Below, piece by piece: positions 5,675-7,068 of a stretch of DNA of 7,068 bases. The notes under the pieces were generated by a model. It did no database searches. It was not told the DNA's origin and saw only the letters and a program-made list of their open reading frames with translations. The first letter of the stretch is position 1; each line of letters opens with the position of its first letter. Source of the stretch: Candidatus Omnitrophica bacterium CG07_land_8_20_14_0_80_50_8. GTDB taxonomy: Bacteria > Omnitrophota > Gorgyraeia > 2-02-FULL-51-18. The translations under genes were made by a program, and so were the position numbers. Where the stretch lies: assembly GCA_002779345.1 (NCBI GenBank), contig PEWW01000068.1:1-7068 (forward strand), read 5' to 3'.

Positions 5675-6722
5675 ATACGAGATCCAAATCTTGGTTGATG
5701 CCGGGCCGCGCGTGACCGGAAACGCGCGCGATGAACGTGTCGGATCCGCTTCGAAGATGAAGATAAGCCTCGGCGCCCATGGGTTCTACGACTTCGCAGG
5801 CGGCGCGAACCGTGTTGTCCAAAGATGCCTCGGAAGCAAAAAGCTTGTCATAAATATCTTCCGAACGGATCCCTAAAACCACTTCCCTATTCGCGTAGGG
5901 TCTCACCTGCGGCACGACAGCATCACTCAAGCGTACCCGGATGGATCCATTTTGAAAATAAAGCTTGTTGTCCAATAAAATGACCGTGCCGTTGAAAAAA
6001 TTCATCGGCGGGCTTCCAATAAAACTGGCGACAAATTTATTGACCGGCTGATGGTACAAGGTATCCGGCTCGGCGACCTGCTGAACCTGACCGTCTTTTA
6101 AAACCACGATTCGGTCGCCCATCGTCAAGGCCTCGATTTGGTCGTGCGTGACGTAAATAATCGTCGTCTGGAGACGTTGATGAAGCTTCTTAATTTCCGT
6201 CCTCATTTGCACCCGAAGTTTCGCGTCGACATTGCTTAGGGGTTCATCAAATAAAAAGACCGTCGGTTTCCTCACAATAGCGCGTCCCAAGGCCACGCGC
6301 TGCCTTTGACCGCCCGACAGTTCCTTTGGTTTCCTTTTCAGAAATCCTTGGATCCCCAACAGTGCGGCGGCATCATTGACGCGCGCGTCGATCTCCGCCT
6401 TCGGGTATTTACGAAGTTTCAAGGCGAACGCCATGTTTTGAAATACCGTCATGTGAGGATAAAGCGCATAATTTTGGAACACCATCGCGATATCGCGGTC
6501 TTTGGCGGGAACGTCATTGACGAGTTTGTTATTGATGAAAATCTGGCCGGACGAAACATCTTCCAGACCCGCGATCATTCGTAAAAGGGTGGTCTTGCCG
6601 CATCCGGAAGGACCGACTAACACCAAAAATTCACGCCGTCGGATCTCGAGAGTTATACGGTCAACCGCCTGGATGTTTCCGGGAAACACTTTTCCCACGT
6701 TCACTAAACTGACCTGAGGCAT
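5619..6722 (-). CDS. ugpC: ABC transporter ATP-binding protein, MalK/UgpC/MsmX family
   Basis: ATPase that powers a carbohydrate-type (CUT1) ABC importer from the cytoplasmic face of the membrane. All nucleotide-binding motifs are intact: Walker A GPSGCGKTT (37-45), Q-loop Gln83 in VFQNYALYPHM, signature LSGGQ (135-139), Walker B VFLFDE (155-160) with catalytic Glu160, D-loop SNVD (163-166) and H-loop His193. The C-terminal third (about 240-367) is the OB/TOBE regulatory domain of this family, including GIRSEDIYD. At 367 residues it has full family length. No binding protein or permease gene lies beside it, which resembles the shared ATPases (MsmX, UgpC) that serve several sugar importers from a separate locus; substrate cannot be told. 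The ATG at 6722 follows accD by 26 nt without a good ribosome site. The name ugpC is a family label and does not prove glycerol-3-phosphate transport. Confidence 0.95.
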   Translation of the reverse strand: MPQVSLVNVGKVFPGNIQAVDRITLEIRRREFLVLVGPSGCGKTTLLRMIAGLEDVSSGQIFINNKLVNDVPAKDRDIAMVFQNYALYPHMTVFQNMAFALKLRKYPKAEIDARVNDAAALLGIQGFLKRKPKELSGGQRQRVALGRAIVRKPTVFLFDEPLSNVDAKLRVQMRTEIKKLHQRLQTTIIYVTHDQIEALTMGDRIVVLKDGQVQQVAEPDTLYHQPVNKFVASFIGSPPMNFFNGTVILLDNKLYFQNGSIRVRLSDAVVPQVRPYANREVVLGIRSEDIYDKLFASEASLDNTVRAACEVVEPMGAEAYLHLRSGSDTFIARVSGHARPGINQDLDLVFDMGKAHFFDKDTEKAIL

Positions 6723-6748
6723 CGCGTGGCGGTCTAGAGGCAGCGTAA

Positions 6749-7068
6749 TTATTTTGTACTCACAAATCCAATGAGTTGTTGAAGCACCGTTTTCAACTGC
6801 TTCCGGTGCACAATCTTATCGATCATCCCATGTTCCAATAAAAATTCAGAAGTTTGAAACCCTTGAGGCAGTTTCTGGTGAAGTGTCTGCTCAATCACGC
6901 GCGGGCCGGTAAAACCGATGAGCGCCCTTGGTTCCGCGATCACTAAATCTCCCAAAGACGCAAAGCTCGCCATCACACCCGCCATGGTCGGATTGGTGAG
7001 CACGGAGATAAAAAATTGTCTAGCCTCATGGTGTTTGGCCAACGCTTGAGAGGTTTTCGCCATCTGCA
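6749..7068 (-). CDS. accD: Acetyl-CoA carboxylase carboxyltransferase subunit beta (C-terminal part)
   Basis: Part of the cytoplasmic enzyme that makes malonyl-CoA, the extender for fatty acid synthesis. The visible end of about 106 residues matches AccD: QMAKTS, then [21 protein letters not shown], split around the crotonase-fold core, then [33 protein letters not shown] and IDKIV. The frame is open to the window edge with Gln before the first visible Met, as in E. coli AccD, so this is an internal Met and the gene begins outside the window; the zinc-finger N-terminus is not seen. The stop is TAA at 6751-6749. In many bacteria folC follows accD; here an ABC ATPase gene follows instead. Although accD and the FabZ/FabG/ACP cluster share the window, a promoter lies between them, so joint control is not established. 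Confidence 0.95.
   Translation of the reverse strand, partial: QMAKTSQALAKHHEARQFFISVLTNPTMAGVMASFASLGDLVIAEPRALIGFTGPRVIEQTLHQKLPQGFQTSEFLLEHGMIDKIVHRKQLKTVLQQLIGFVSTK

Noticed and set aside
6749..7063. Reading the Met at 7063 as the start of a small complete gene.
   Set aside because: The frame stays open to the window edge and the residue before Met is Gln, as in the MMQMAKTS region of E. coli AccD. It is a truncated accD, not a small gene.

Overview
The window carries ten protein genes, all on the minus strand, packed with overlaps or short gaps; two run off the window ends. I see no tRNA, rRNA, CRISPR array, insertion sequence or phage gene. Read in the direction of transcription (from high to low coordinates) it splits into two blocks separated by the only real intergenic space (2762-2885). 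The organism is a bacterium of mid GC content that uses TTG starts and Shine-Dalgarno sites and has many A8-A9 tracts inside genes. The gene families (long-insert acyl carrier protein, FabZ-like protein with C-terminal extension, GGDEF proteins) remind me of uncultivated lineages such as Omnitrophota or the Planctomycetota side of the tree, but this is an impression, not a proof.

Block 1 (7068 to 2886): the C-terminal part of accD (carboxyltransferase beta subunit of acetyl-CoA carboxylase, the source of malonyl-CoA), a MalK/UgpC-type ABC transporter ATPase with no permease or binding protein beside it, and two consecutive membrane-anchored GAF-like/GGDEF proteins, probable diguanylate cyclases. 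The two cyclases overlap by 16 nt and differ in the product-inhibition site: the first has lost the arginine of RxxD, the second keeps it. The first cyclase has an unclear start: the best Shine-Dalgarno site in the window sits just upstream of an in-frame CTG.

Block 2 (2839 to 1 and beyond): a good extended -10 promoter candidate followed by a compact type II fatty acid or polyketide-like set: FabZ-like dehydratase, FabG reductase, an unusual 132-residue acyl carrier protein, a short divergent AcpS-type phosphopantetheinyl transferase, a second FabZ-like dehydratase with a C-terminal extension, and the N-terminus of a FabF-type ketosynthase. Together these supply carrier, carrier activation, condensation, reduction and dehydration; only an enoyl reductase and the malonyl/acyl loading enzymes are not seen. 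The set looks like a dedicated acyl-chain pathway running on its own carrier protein rather than the housekeeping fatty acid synthase. That is the most interesting system here. Its product cannot be read from this window.
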